This document shows, in pieces, positions 33,381 through 44,937 of a stretch of DNA of 64,000 nucleotides. Made by a program: the position numbers and the translations under genes. The first letter of the stretch is position 1, and each line of letters begins with the position of its first letter. The DNA lies in assembly GCF_904849725.1 (NCBI RefSeq), contig NC_058518.1, forward strand, positions 391,517,581 to 391,581,580. The letters run 5' to 3'. The notes beneath the pieces were generated by a model that saw only the letters and a program-made list of their open reading frames with translations, searched no databases and was not told the DNA's origin. The DNA comes from Hordeum vulgare subsp. vulgare. Lineage: Eukaryota; Streptophyta; Magnoliopsida; Poales; Poaceae.

Positions 33381-34810
33381 ATAGCCCTCGAACTTGGATC
33401 CAACTTTGATGTACATGGTCTTCGACAGCTTCTTGCATCCAAAGTAATCGGCTTGCGAGGCGAGTTCCCCCCTCATATTCGACTGGTTTACGCTTGGTCA
33501 TTTGGCGATGTTATGCCTTAAAAACATGCACTGGTTAATCAGAAGGCCAAAAGGCCCGAGTGTGAACAGTTCCTCCTCTGACAGTCTTTCTGACGAAAGG
33601 TCACAATAGCGAGTTACGACAAAAACTCGATTTGTAGCTCGAGGCTGCTTTCTCACGGGCACGTCTTGTCAACGTGAAGATCGTGCCCCAAATTTAAGGG
33701 GATACGGCTAATGGTGTGGGTAATCCCACATGCGTTCACTGATGCTGTCGTTTCGGGAAGTGGTCGGGCCTGTGGCGCATTAAACGGGAACCCTTGGCCT
33801 AGCGCTCCCCCATAAAAGGAAAGCGATCCACAGAGCCGCCACATGCATTCCACACTCGACACCCTCCCATTCTAGCTTCCAAGCACCCAGATCTAGTTCG
33901 CTTTCCGTCCTCTCCGAGCCATCCTCCCCCAAACCCAGCGATGGCCGGCTCAGGTTCTCATGGCAAGTGAGAGGTCTCATGCATCTCCGACCAGGACATC
34001 CGAGAACTGAAGGACGCCGACTATCTTTCGCCGGATATTGCTCACCTCGCGCCAGAGGAAGGCCAGGTGGTGCCCACTCCAAGGCCAGGCGAGAGAGTGG
34101 TGTTCGTCCCCCACTTCATACGGGGACTAGGCTTCCCACTCCACCCCTTCGTTAGGGGCCTAATGTTCTAGTATGGGTTAGATTTCCATGATCTTCCACC
34201 AAACTCAGTCATGCACATCTCTTCATTCATCATCCTCTGTGAGGCCTTCCTGCTGGTCCATACACACTTCGGCTTATGGCTCAAGACTTTCAACGTGAAG
34301 CCAAAGTGAGTCAGCAGTCAACACACTGACTGTGGCGGGACCGTGATCAGCAAGCTCCCACGGGTCGAATGGCTGGATGGTACTTTAATCGACACCATCA
34401 AGGCCTTGCAAAATGAGTGGTTTTGCATCACCGAGCCTCGGGAAGCAAGTTGGTCGGCACCTGCCAAGTTTAGATCTGGACCCCCCGAGAGGCTAACCTC
34501 GTGGGTGAAAAAGGGGCTCAACTAGGGATCATCCTCGGAGGTGAAAGCGTTGTAGAAGTGCATCGGGCAGATGGTGTTGGCAAATGTTGAGCTAAACGAC
34601 ATGGTTTAGGTCATGCTCCGCCACCGCATCCTTCCCTGCCAACGTCAGGACACTCCGATGTGGTCCTACAAGCTTGACGATCGTGGTAGCATGACCCAAT
34701 TCTACCACACTAACCTCGAGAAGTTGTGGAAAGTGTTGTTCAAACCTCAACAAGAATGACCGACCGACGAGGAATACGTCGGCTTGGATGTTGATCACCC
34801 TCCCTTGGAG

Positions 34811-34889
34811 TTATAACCAAGCCTTTATTCTTTATTAAAGCTTTTAATATTTATCATGGATCTTATCTTTTCCCCCACCGTCCCTGCAG
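34811..34889 (+). other. Likely intron 1 of the T2 antisense gene
   Basis: Ends in CCCTGCAG before GGCTGGCTAG. The donor reads TT instead of GT (34811), presumably mutated. A pyrimidine-rich tract precedes the acceptor. Confidence 0.45.
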
Positions 34890-35320
34890 GGCTGGCTAGA
34901 AAAGGCCAGGAAAACAAACGACCCAGCCCCCCTGCCCAAGGACCCCAGGTCGCAATTGCTGACCATGATGGTGGTGGTGGCGCCATACACAACGCTAGAG
35001 AAAAAGGAGAAGAAGAAAAGGGAGACCCGCGGGGGTCTCCGCTCAAGGGTTCTTCCAGATACCAAGTCCAGAGACTCCCATGCCTCCTTTGTCTATGAGG
35101 AGGAGGAGGAGGCAGAGAATGGAGAGGAAAAGGATTCCCTCAAAACAAGAAAGAGGGCGGCATCGGAGGAGGCCAAGGAGGGCTTGCCTCTCTAGGTACT
35201 GAAGAGGCCGTGCAGAAGTAAGGTCATCCTGTCTGACGACAATCCATATTCCGATGAGGACTCTGAGGCCTTTGAGTGGGTTCCTCGAAGGACCTCCAGT
35301 GTCAAGCCCTCGGTCCAAAG

Positions 35321-35398
35321 GTACGGAATCTAAATTATATTCAATGAATTATACTGAGCTTTTGTTGGTAATCACATATGCTCCTTTCTCCGATGCAG
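35321..35398 (+). other. Intron 2 of the T2 antisense gene
   Basis: AAAG|GTACGG donor and CGATGCAG acceptor, 78 bp, AT-rich, between two GC-richer coding parts. A spliced frame is plausible across it. Confidence 0.6.
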
Positions 35399-35931
35399 CC
35401 CTACCTGTGAACTCCCGACGGACCAGGTCTCAGAGGGGAGTTTTCACCGTTGACCGAACTCGCGGAGAGCAGGCGCGCATCCCGCACTACTCTCCCTGAG
35501 TCATTAGACGAGGTTGCGGAGGTGATATCCCACCAAGCCCCTCCGAGCACGGTATCGAGGTGGTGATGGCCGAGGTAAATACCTCGGCCACCGAAGACCG
35601 AGAGGTCCCAGCCGAGGTTCATGCCTCGGTCACCAGGACCCAGGAGGTCGATCCCTTCCTGACAACGGGAGATGGAGGTTTGGATTCGTCCGAGCTTCCT
35701 CGAGATACGGCTCCAAGGGGCTCTCCTCCCCCGGCGTCTTCAATGTTACCTATAACGCCACATGTGATAGAACGGGTTGCGGTCGAGTGGACTAAAATGA
35801 TGAAAGAGGCCCTATATAGCTCATCCATCGTCGATGAATATCGTACCCTTATGGGTGTAATTCTACAAAGCATCCAATCTGTTGATAGCGGACAGAAGGC
35901 GACCTTCATCGGTTTGCTGGCGGGCTTCGAG

Positions 35932-36163
35932 GTAAACCGATTAGTGTTAATTCTATTGATTAGGTTTTTACATGCCTTATAGGTATGATAGCCCCCGAGC
36001 CATGGGTGAGTTGAAAAACTTGCTCACGACTCAAAAGAAATCATGGTCTTTGAACAAAATTAGTCCGGGGACCCATGAACTATGACAGCTCAATAGGGTA
36101 CTTCAGCCAAATATCCCAATCATGTTAGTTCTAATGCTTATCAATCCCTATTTTATCTTGCAG
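35932..36163 (+). other. Intron 3 of the T2 antisense gene
   Basis: GAG|GTAAAC donor and TTTATCTTGCAG acceptor, 232 bp, AT-rich. It separates a Ser/Pro-rich part from NALELVELNRKLQVFYEELS. Confidence 0.65.
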
Positions 36164-36278
36164 GCCTCGTCCTCGGCTGTCACTACCAATGCCCTTGAAC
36201 TTGTCGAGCTTAACCGTAAACTCCAGGTTTTTTATGAGGAGCTCAGCCGACTTAATAGTCGGCTCAACGGGAAGCAAG

Positions 36279-36374
36279 GTAAGCTTCATCCATGTTGCTG
36301 ATACCCTTGTTGTACTTTAGAAGTTTAGTGTTGTCTATATTTTCTATAAGACATCATAATTTTGATTATGTCAG
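36279..36374 (+). other. Intron 4 of the T2 antisense gene
   Basis: GCAAG|GTAAGC donor (a consensus plant site) and TTATGTCAG acceptor, 96 bp. The acceptor could instead be 3 bp later (CAGCAG), which keeps the same frame. The coiled coil follows directly. Confidence 0.65.
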
Positions 36375-37217
36375 CAGCTATGGACACGGAGTTGGAAAAC
36401 CTCATGGCTGAATTGGAGAAGGACAAGCACGAGGCTGCCGCTCATAAGATGGTGGCGGAGCAGACCGCTGCCGAGCTAAACTCACTGAAGATCGAGAGCG
36501 GCGGGCACAAGGCTAGGGTGGACGAGGTCCAGCAGGAGCTACAGAAGGCGAGCTCTAAAAGTGATTCACTGGAACAAAAGTTCAAGGAACAAGCGACCGA
36601 GCTCTCCAAGTTGTCCTCCGAGCTCAAATCGGAGCAGGTAGAGAGGCGTTTCTTCGAAGAAGAAGTGCGCTAGGCCAAAAAGATTGCAGAGAGTAAGCCA
36701 TAGTTACTGCAAGGTGCCTTTGGTGGAAATAGGTTTGCCTTTATTACACGGCTATGGCATTCCCCAAATGCCATTATGGACCTCCCGCGGAGTGCAGCAC
36801 ATGCAGCCAAGCTCTACGACGGGGATGCTAAGCGGAGGCTTTTGTGGGTGCAGTTCCAAGCTCCTGAGGCCAACCCCCTTCTTGTCAATCAAATGAAATA
36901 GCTTATGGAATTTCCCAGGATGGCGGAGCCGGCCATGAAGGACCTCTACATATGGTTGTGGCCTACCGAGCCTCTGCCGAGCAGTTACTATGGCTTAGTG
37001 CAGAAATTATATGATGTTGTGCCTCATCTCAAAGTCCTGAAGCGCTCTATCTGCATAGAGGGAGCTCGGATGGCTTTTGCGAGGACCATGATGCACTGGC
37101 CAGGGGTGAAACCCCTTATGATGGCAATCGCACCTCCGCCTCCTCGAAAGGAGCAGCAGCGAACCGAGCTTTACTTCTCTGCCCCGACGGAGGGTGCTCG
37201 GGTGATAGAAGCCTAGT

Positions 37218-38623
37218 GTTACAAAGATGTAATTTATGAGTACGGGTATTGTAGTGTCCCTTGGAACAATCTATCATTATGAAACTTGTCCCGATGTAAT
37301 GCACTTTGAATTATTTTTTGACTCCTGTTCGTCCATTTAATCTGAATGTTTCCATTCATCGGCTTTAGGCCACATGTATAGACTACAAGGGGTGTTTCGA
37401 CATCCGCACTGTCACCCTTAACCAATATATCGGTGTCGGAGGCGGTAGTGTGTGAAGGAAATGAGGCAATTAGACTATGCGGCTTTAGTGCTTTCACTTA
37501 GCCTTAGGAGCTTGAATGCGGGGGGCTAGCCCCCAGTTTTTTGTGGTAGTCGGATAAACCTGATTTGGAAATAGTTACCACAAGGTTCGTAAAGAAACAA
37601 ACCCCTCCATATGACATGGCATAAAATCTCCATCGGTTTTTAGTACTTAAGCTCGGATTGCCGACTAGTTCTCGCTTATTATGACAATGAATTTTTGACT
37701 TTCTCCACTAAGGTATTTTTAGCCAGGCCAGCTGGGAACACAATCGCAGTGGTTCTCCCTTTACCCCTTTAGCCGAAATAGCAGAACATATGGGGGTAAT
37801 CACAGGAGCGGGGCAACCCAACTATTGACCCAAGACATAATTCGGAACCAATGCATATAAAGCAATATCCAGGAAACCGAACACTGAAAAAGTAATGGCA
37901 GGATAGTGCTCGGGCGGTATTTATCCAAGCTCCCGGTCTATTAGTCAATCGCACTTGATATTTATTAAACAAATCTACCCTTCGACGCCAATGATCAGGA
38001 CACACATATATATGTAAAGATGTCGTGAAAGAGTATATGAATAATATTTACTATAATTCATGGCCCAAGGCAGCTGTTACAGGGAACTATTGTTTTGGAC
38101 AACATATTTCAAAGCAACTTTTTCTCCATGGCCTATCATGGGTGACTTGACATCTGCCCGGCTTCCACCTGCGTTGTTTCTCCTATACTTTTTAGAAGGG
38201 AGGGGTAATATCCATGAAAGGTGGTTGTTGTCGGCAGGCGGACCTTGAATAGAGGGTCTTGAGTAGATGTCGTGCTATAGATGAGCTTGACGCTTGAGAG
38301 ATCCTTAACGGCATCTCGTTCTTGTGTGTGAAGATATTTGGACCGTAGTATGGTCGAACCGAACATACGATCCTTGGTGGTAGATCCCCACAGCTGCCCA
38401 TGATATTTTGAGAATAAAATTGTGTCTATGAGGGACATACCTTCCGGGTGACCAGACCGTGCTATGGGGAGCATATCCCTATTTGTTTTAAGCCAGAGAC
38501 GTCTCCGAGGGATCCGATTGAGCTCGAGATCACTTGCCCGCCTGTCGTGCCTCGATGGCAAGCTTGTTGCTTGATGCTTCATTGTTGTATTGGCATTCAG
38601 CTTCCAAGGCTCATGTATGCTCC
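37218..38623. other. T2 non-coding stretch where RT to integrase should be
   Basis: No pol motif on either strand. GGGGGCTAGCCCCC at 37521-37534 is a perfect 14-bp palindrome. A minus-strand frame at 38136-38669 has no family I recognise and may be the tail of the protease-RT linker. Confidence 0.5.
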
Positions 38624-39259
38624 TCAGTCCAGAGGGACCGTTTTGTATTGCCGTTGACGGTGATAACACCTCTGCGTCCAGGCATCTTGAGCTTTAGGTA
38701 GGCGTAATGAGGCACAACATTGAAGTGGGTGAATGTCGTGCGGCCGAGTAGTGCGTGATACCCGCTGCAGAAGGGGACGATGTCGAAGATCAAGTCTTCG
38801 CTGCAGAAGCTGTTGGGTGAGCCGAACACAACCTCCAATGTTACTGCGCAGAGTAGTGGGCTTCGATGCGTGGCTCACTCCTTTAAAGGTAGTGTTGCTA
38901 GGTTTGAACCTTGATGGGTCTATGCCCATCCTTTTCACAGTATTTGAGTAAATAAGGTTAAGGCTACTTCCTCCGTCCATGAGGACTCTACTGAGGTGAT
39001 ACTCGTCTATGGTGGGGTCTAGGACGAAGGCGGCCGACCCTCTATGACGGATACTGATCGGATGATCCCTACGATCGAAGGTGATCGGGCAAACCGACCA
39101 TGGGTTGCATTTCGGGGCTATGGGCTCTACGGCGTATACCTCCCGAAGGGCTTGCTTCCTGTCCTTCTTTGGTATGTGAGTAACATATATCATATTTACT
39201 GATTTAACTTCTGGGGGAACTGTTTTTGGCCCCGGTGTTCGGTCCGCACGACTCTTCAT
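38624..39259 (-). pseudogene. T2 protease region
   Basis: The minus strand reads VNMIYVTHIPKKDRKQALRE, then PITFDRRDHPISIRHRGSAA, then RVLMDGGSSLNLIYSNTVKR. The last is the gypsy retropepsin active-site block, with DGGSS where many elements have DGGS or DTGA. A frame break follows near residue 140 (after SNIGGC), and the later MPGRRGVITVNG motif is in another frame. RT is missing downstream. Confidence 0.8.
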
Positions 39260-39799
39260 CGTTTTTTCTTCGTGCGCCCTTGCCTTGTTCCTCGGCTGCT
39301 AGTTTGCCGACCTGTTTAAACACCCAACAATTTTGGTTGGTATGGGTAGCAGGGCCATTCCATAATTTTATCTAATGGATTTGCTCCATCCCTGTACCCT
39401 TTAAAAGGTTTCTTCCGTTGTCCGTGTTTTGAGGTGCGGAAGGCAACATTTACGAGTGTGTCCTTAGAGTCACCATTACGGTGTCGGCGTTTGATCTTGT
39501 TTCGCCTTGGCTTGCCGTTTCCATAGTGAACTTTAGAGGTGATAATTGCCCTTGCTCGCGCAAAAGCGGGTCACGAGGGAAGTGAGGGCGTACATTGTTC
39601 TCGGCCTGTCCTGGCTGAGCTAGCGAGCTAGCCATTCGTCTCGAATATTGTGTCTGAAGGAGGCTATTGCCTCCGCATCCAGACAGACCACTATCTGGTT
39701 CTTCTTGGATAGGAACCTATTCCAGAATTTTGTGGCCAACTCGCCCGCTTTTTGGATGATGTTGGTCAGGTCGGAGGAGTCCGGTGGCCGGACGTAGGT

Positions 39800-40779
39800 T
39801 CCCTAAAAATTAGACAAGAAGGCTTCTTCAAGCTCTTCCCAACTCCCGATAGAATCTCCGGGTAAGCTATTTAGCCAGTGCCATGCTGGCCCTTTTAGCT
39901 TTTGGGCCAGGTATTTGATGGCATGGAGGTCATGCCTTCTGGCCATATGGATGTGGAGAAGGAAATATTCTATCAACACGACAGGATCCATAGTCCCTCT
40001 TATTATTCTATGTTCACGGGTTTAAACCCTTCCAAGAATTGGTGCTGCATGACCTCGTCTGTGAAGCACAGTGGGTGAGCGGCGCCTCTCACTCGGGCTA
40101 TGCTGTGCCGGAGATTGGTTGTTGGTTGTGTACAGTATGATTCTCGGTCTCTATTGCCGTGGGCAGGCCGAGGTTGTTCTCCATCCCTTCGAGTGGGAGA
40201 GTACCTTCTGGATCCGTAGAAGGATCTGTTGCAACCTCTTCTGTTGTCCAAGTCGTGATGTAGGTCGTGTCTACCCCAGGGCTGCACATGTTCCTTTCCT
40301 TTCATGCGGGGAGGCTCGGGTCTATACTCGGCTTCTCCGGCCGCTCTGTCGTGCCCTCGAGGTAGTCGATTGGGCTGGTCATACTGTGTGTGCCTCGGGA
40401 ACACGGGCTCTAGGGCCTCTTCATAGAATTGAGGCTGCAGGCGCTAGCGTGGGTAGCTTTTGTTTTGAGCACGCCACTCGGTGCCATATCCTTCTTCAGC
40501 TACCAGTACTTTTGTCCATCTATTGTTGATAGTGTTTTATTCGGCTTGGAGCCGGTGTTGCTTTGCCTCCGGTAGCTATGAGCTGCTGCCTAAACCGTTC
40601 CTGGCCATCTAGGTCCTCGGGAACTTTGAAGTATTCGGCCTCCAAGTTGTCCTCCACGTCATCAGGAGGGAGGTAGTTGTCATTGTCTGACTCGTCGGGG
40701 TCATCGGGATCGGACTGGCCTTCGGGCTTGTTCGGAGTGGTTGCTCGGGAGCTCCGAGGGCACAGCTGTTGTCGGAGGG
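39800..40779 (-). pseudogene. T2 gag, N-terminus cut by U
   Basis: From the right: acidic NKPEGQSDPDDPDESDNDNY, then EDLDGQERFRQQLIATGGK, a basic Arg-rich middle (RGHDRAAGEAEYRPEPPRMK), and the gag core LAQKLKGPAWHWLNSLPGDS, then WEELEEAFLSNF. The frames are broken at about 40520 and about 40000. The N-terminal start is beyond 40779, lost to the U insertion. Confidence 0.75.
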
Positions 40780-41584
40780 TGACCCCGGGTAGGCTAAAGA
40801 AGACAATACTACATTTCAAAAAACATCGGGGGAGTTCTCCCCGATACGCCATACCCCGCGAATCAACAAAGCCAACCAAAGGAGTAAAGACAGAAGACCG
40901 GCTGGCTGGAACCCGGCCGACTGAAACATGGCCAGCTGGAGCTTGGCCGGCTGGAACCCATCCGGCTGGAGACTGTGTGACTGTAAACATGTTCGGGTGG
41001 AGCCCAGCGAGAACAGCTGCAACGTCCCATCAGACAGGACGGGAGGACGCTGCAGCATGCATCACTGCGCCCCGACGGTCCAGTCTGTATCACTGCGCAC
41101 CGGTCACCTCCAACAGTGAAGTTCGGCCATGCGGGCCCCTCACCCATCATTTCCAATAGTAAAAGTTAGGCCCCGTGGGCCCCCTTGTCCTCTGGGCACC
41201 CCTTTATAAGGTGATCCAGGGAGCCTGACCACGGGAAGAGACACAGAGACCCACACACAAACACACACACACACACACACGTATAGGGGGAGGATTCTCC
41301 CAAACCCCCCCCCCCCCTCCCCCCGTTCTCTCATTCCCCACTCTCCAGGAGAGGAGGAGAGCTCCCAGCCTCCTTCTTCTTCCTCCACAAAACTCAAAAA
41401 GCACCATGTACAACTATATATTCTCCATATACACCATACATGCGGGGTGTTATCTCCATGCGAGGGCCCCGAACCTGGGTAGACCACCACGTGATGTTGC
41501 CCAACCCATTCCGGATCTCCACTGCGGTCTTGCTCTCACCCCTTTAAGCCACCCCTCGCATCTATCCCAAAAATACCACGACGG
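40780..41584 (+). repeat. 5' LTR of U (about 805 bp)
   Basis: It contains a GGCTGGAACC-type minisatellite (about 40905-40970), a TTTATAAG TATA box at 41203-41210, a CA dinucleotide run (41254-41280) and a poly-C run near 41306-41325. The right border is set by the primer site and may be off by a few bases. Confidence 0.7.
41203..41210 (+). promoter_or_regulatory. TATA box in the U LTR
   Basis: CCTTTATAAGG lies in GC-rich context about 380 bp before the LTR end. The CA run downstream would be in the leader. Confidence 0.5.
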
Positions 41585-41585
41585 T

Positions 41586-41603
41586 TGGCGCCCACCGTGA
41601 GGC
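41586..41603 (+). promoter_or_regulatory. Primer binding site of U
   Basis: TGGCGCCCACCGTGAGGC, TGG-initial and directly next to the LTR. It is very similar to the site of V (minus strand TTGGCGTCCACCGTGGGG, 47789-47806). The tRNA was not assigned. Confidence 0.6.
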
Positions 41604-44452
41604 ATGCTGCTGCTGGAACTGCGGTCCGGGCAGAACCCTTTTCGTCATCATCGCCGTGGCGTGGCCGTCGTCTCTCTGATAGCGCTCGAGGGCTTGACAT
41701 CGACACGCCCCTGAGGCGACCGCGCAGAGCTGCGCGTCCTCGTCACCGGCCTCACTTTCTTCGTCACCACCGTTGCCACACCGGCTGACCGTCACGATGT
41801 CCCGCGCCGGACCTCAACGTGCACTCCTCCCGGTCGTTGGCTTGCCGCCGATTGGCCGACCGTCGCAGTGTTGGATGGATTCGTGGCCGCGTACGGTGCT
41901 ACTGCGTGGCTGGTTGGCCTAGGCCCCCCGCGTCCCACGCGGCCGCACCCTGGCACCGGCTCGTCGCTCCCACCCTCGCTATTCTCCCCCGCATCCAGCA
42001 TGGCCGTCTCACAACGGTTGCCTCGCTCCTCGTCGCCCCGCGCGCCGCCTTCCGCGTGCTCGGTTGCGTCGCTCCCGTACCACTCCAACGTGGCGGCTCC
42101 ATCCCTGCCATCGCGTCCCGTCAGCATGTTCTTGCCTCGCCCGCACCTCGCGCCCGGCTGTGCAGCCGTGGCCCTCCAACGCATCCAGGCGGCCCCGCAT
42201 GCCTGTGCAGCCGCCTGGCTGTGCCCACTTCGACGCATCCCGCTCACCTCCGCGTGCTTTTTCGAACTCTGCGCCGCTCCGGCCGGCCCCGAGTGACACT
42301 CCGCGTTCGCACCGGCTGCTCTGCTCAGCCCCGAGCTTCGGCGCCGCCCCGGACGCCTGTCGGCCCCGCCTCGGCCGCCTGCAGCTGGCTCCGCCTCGGC
42401 CACCTGCAGCTGGCTCCGCCTCCACCCTCCGCGGTGTCGCCCCGACCGCTGCGGCCGGCTCCGCCTTGGCCGACTGCCGGTGCCACCTCGGCCGCCTGTC
42501 TACTCACCGTTGCAGTCGGCCCCGACCCACGCCGCCTAGCGCTCCCGCAGAGCGCTCCCGACCTACTCACCCGCCTCTGACGTTCGGCCACGCGTGCGCC
42601 GGCCCTGCATGCCGCCAGCTCCTTCCCGACCCTCCTGCAACGTCGCCCCGGCCGCTACAGCCGACTCCGCCCCGGCCGCCCCTTGCTGCGTGGATCTGAT
42701 GGCTTCATCGTCCGTCTGCGTCGCCAGGGGCCACCCTGCTCCTCCCGCGCATCCCTGCTCCACCCGGTGCTTCCTGCGCGCGCTGGTCCCGCTCTCCATA
42801 CGACCGCCTTGCCGCTAGCTGGCCTCGCGTGCGGCTTTGCACGTCAGACTGGCTCCGTCCTCCTGTGCGGCTGGTTCTCTACCTCGGACGTTCGCGCTCC
42901 CACTAGCCAAGGCCGGCTTCAGTGCCCCTTTCCGCCTCCACTCCGGCTGGCCACGACCGGTTGCGTTCCCCTCCGGCTGGCTGCGCCTCGCCTCGCGACC
43001 CGCCGCCTCTGCTCCTCCACGGTCGCCCGGTCGCGCCGCCAGCGCGTCGGCCTGGCCGTCTGCCCCATGGCTTTCCTCCTTGGGGCCGAACCCCCTTCAC
43101 ACGCCGCTTCCTTTGGCAGGATCACCGTGCCCGGCCGCCTTGCTGCCGACCAGCCTAGGACTCGCGTGCTCCGTCCTCCCCCGCGGCCGGCTGTGCTGCG
43201 CTTGTGGTCGGACAGCCGCATGCTTGCGCTCACTTGCCAGTTGTTAAATAAAGAAAAGGATGAGGGTCGTCTGCCCAAAAGAAAAGTCAAAGGAGTGGGC
43301 TGGCTGCAAAAGAAAAAGACCAAAATGACAGTTCTGGCGAAAAAGAAAAAACCAGGGCCAGTAGCGCCTGCCCGCCAACGTCGTCGCTCGGTCGGTTGGC
43401 CCGCCCACGTCGCGGTCGGGCCAGTCCGGCCGCCTACTTCGACACCAGGATGACCCGGTTGACCATCCACTCTGAAGTTCGGCCGTAGGGCCCGGCCGAC
43501 TGCCATAGCCATCGACTGCCGAAGGCTCGACGGCCACACCTAGTGGGAGCGCCGGCGTGCTTCGCTCGCAGAAGGCCGCGCCGGCTGGCATCGACAACAA
43601 CAACCTCGTCCGCACTAAAGCAATGTAAGCTCCCGTTCGTGCATCATCGCACCGTGCACAAAAGAAAATACCCTGAGCAACATTTGGGGGCCATCACTGC
43701 ATTCATTTCAGCTACTTTGTTTCTCACCCGACGCCAACTAGTCTCGGCCCGGGTGCTGGCCGTTTAGCCAGATTCGTTCCTCCCCGCAGACGGAGCTAGT
43801 AGCGTCTACGTTACCAAAGGCCCACTCTTCGTCTCAGCTACAGACTGTATCGCGGTTGTCTGGCTAGCAAGAGCAAAAACTGGAGGTCACCTCGTGAACA
43901 ACATCCGGGGAGAAAACGGTTTGGGCGAATCAGTGGTTTCCTTCGTGAAATTTATACCCGGTCGAGCCTGCTCCCGGAGTCAGAGTATTGTGTGCTCCCC
44001 TCTCGGCCCACTCTTCGTCTCAGCTAGAGACCGTATCGTGGCTCTCCGTCTAGCAAGAGCAAACGCCAAAGAGCCGAGGGGACACGAAATGACCCAAAAG
44101 GGCTCAGACGACATCGAGTCGTCATTTTACCCGCATAAAACTTGCGCGGCCAAAGTTACCTATTTGATAAATCTGCACTAACTAACTTTGTCTCTTGCAC
44201 GATCACCTCCGTAGCGGACTAGCATTGCATGTCAGCTACCGGCTGCACACTGCTGGTTGTCGCCTGCACACTCGTCGATGCAGACTGCTGGCTACTGGCT
44301 GCAGACCGCTGGGTGCCGGCTGCAGACTGCCGATGGCTGGCTGCCGACTGCACCCGTTAGGCTGGACCCGTCCGGTTGCAGCCTGTCCGGTTGTCGGCTG
44401 GAAACCTGTCTGGCTGGATTCTCTCCGGCTGGAGCACATTCACTGAAAGACA
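41604..44452 (+). other. GC-rich internal region of U
   Basis: Long open frames on both strands arise from GC richness; none carries a known domain. A motif GGCCGCCTGCAGCTGGCTCC recurs near 42370-42420. Two direct copies of about 60 bp (GGCCCACTCTTCGTCTCAGC) lie at about 43818 and 44005. From 44226 to 44430 a CTGCAGACTGC/GGCTGGA mixture of short repeats appears. Confidence 0.55.
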
Positions 44453-44930
44453 GCTATGCCGGCTGTAGCCCGTAGACGGTCGCCATCAACACCCTTTTTG
44501 CTACACCAACAACAAGAAGCCTCCGCACGACTCTTCGAGTCACCCGGAGGCTATACCCAGTGGGTGCGCTGGCGCGCCCCCACTAGAAGAAAGCTACGCC
44601 GGCTGCAGCCCGCACCCGGTTGCCATCGGCAACCATTTTACTACATCAACAGCAAGAAGCCTCCGCACGACTCTTCGATTTGCCCGGAGGCTCGGAGGTT
44701 ACACCCAGTGGGTGCGTCGGCACGCCCCCGCTGGAAGAAAGCCACGTCAGCCTGAGAACAGGGCACAAGAAAAAACAAGAGGAAAAAGATTTGGCCCGGC
44801 TGCCACACAGCCGCGCAGCCGGCCCGAATCTCGGAGGCTACACCCAGTGGGTGCGCTAGCGCGCCCCCACTAGAAGAAAGCCGATGTCGGCTGCAGTCGG
44901 TCGCCATCGGCAATCTCAGCCACGACAATG
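44453..44930 (+). repeat. Direct repeats of about 130-180 bp in U
   Basis: Three imperfect units. Each has a GCCGGCTG start and a CACCCAGTGGGTGCG block followed by GCGCCCCC and AGAAGAAAGC; two also share GCCTCCGCACGACTCTTCGA and CCCGGAGGCT. A fourth partial copy lies after the tandem array (45615-45655). The segment GACTCTTCGAGTC is a perfect palindrome with a one-base centre. Confidence 0.7.
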
Positions 44931-44937
44931 ACAATGC

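Larger units (their letters stand above)
33941..37217 (+). pseudogene. Antisense gene of T2 with introns, gypsy-type transposon domain and coiled coil
   Basis: The ATG at 33941 opens MAGSGSHGK, and the product would run to EGARVIEA at 37217. The first exon has the PF04195 domain: VFVPHFIRGLGFPLHPFVRG, then YGLDFHDLPPNSVMHISSF, then CEAFLLVHTHFGLWLKTFNV. It has at least seven stops. Later come an acidic linker (EEEEEAENGEEK) and a coiled coil at 36380-36670 (LENLMAELEKDKHEAAAHKM, then ARVDEVQQELQKASSKSDSL). The C-terminal part is globular (WLWPTEPLPSSYYGLVQKLY, then CIEGARMAFARTMMHW). Four GT-AG-like introns can be placed. The gene lies opposite to gag-pol of its host element. Function unknown. 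Confidence 0.75.
32912..40779 (-). mobile_element. T2: Tat-like gypsy element, minus strand, lacking RT to integrase
   Basis: Read on the minus strand: gag (40779 to 39800), protease (39259 to 38624), non-coding DNA, an antisense intron-containing gene on the plus strand (33941-37217), and a 3' LTR (33380 to 32912). RT, RNase H and integrase, expected between protease and the antisense gene, are absent. The 5' end is lost at the U insertion. T2 sits inside the RNase H of T1. Confidence 0.75.

Noticed and set aside
41254..41325. CA run and poly-C run as a regulatory feature
   Set aside because: Simple repeats in an LTR leader; nothing beyond low complexity supports a role.
41792..43540. Several long open frames of 120-256 codons on both strands in U
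   Set aside because: The region is very GC-rich, so stops are rare in all frames; the translations are Arg/Pro/Ala-rich with no domain or start context.
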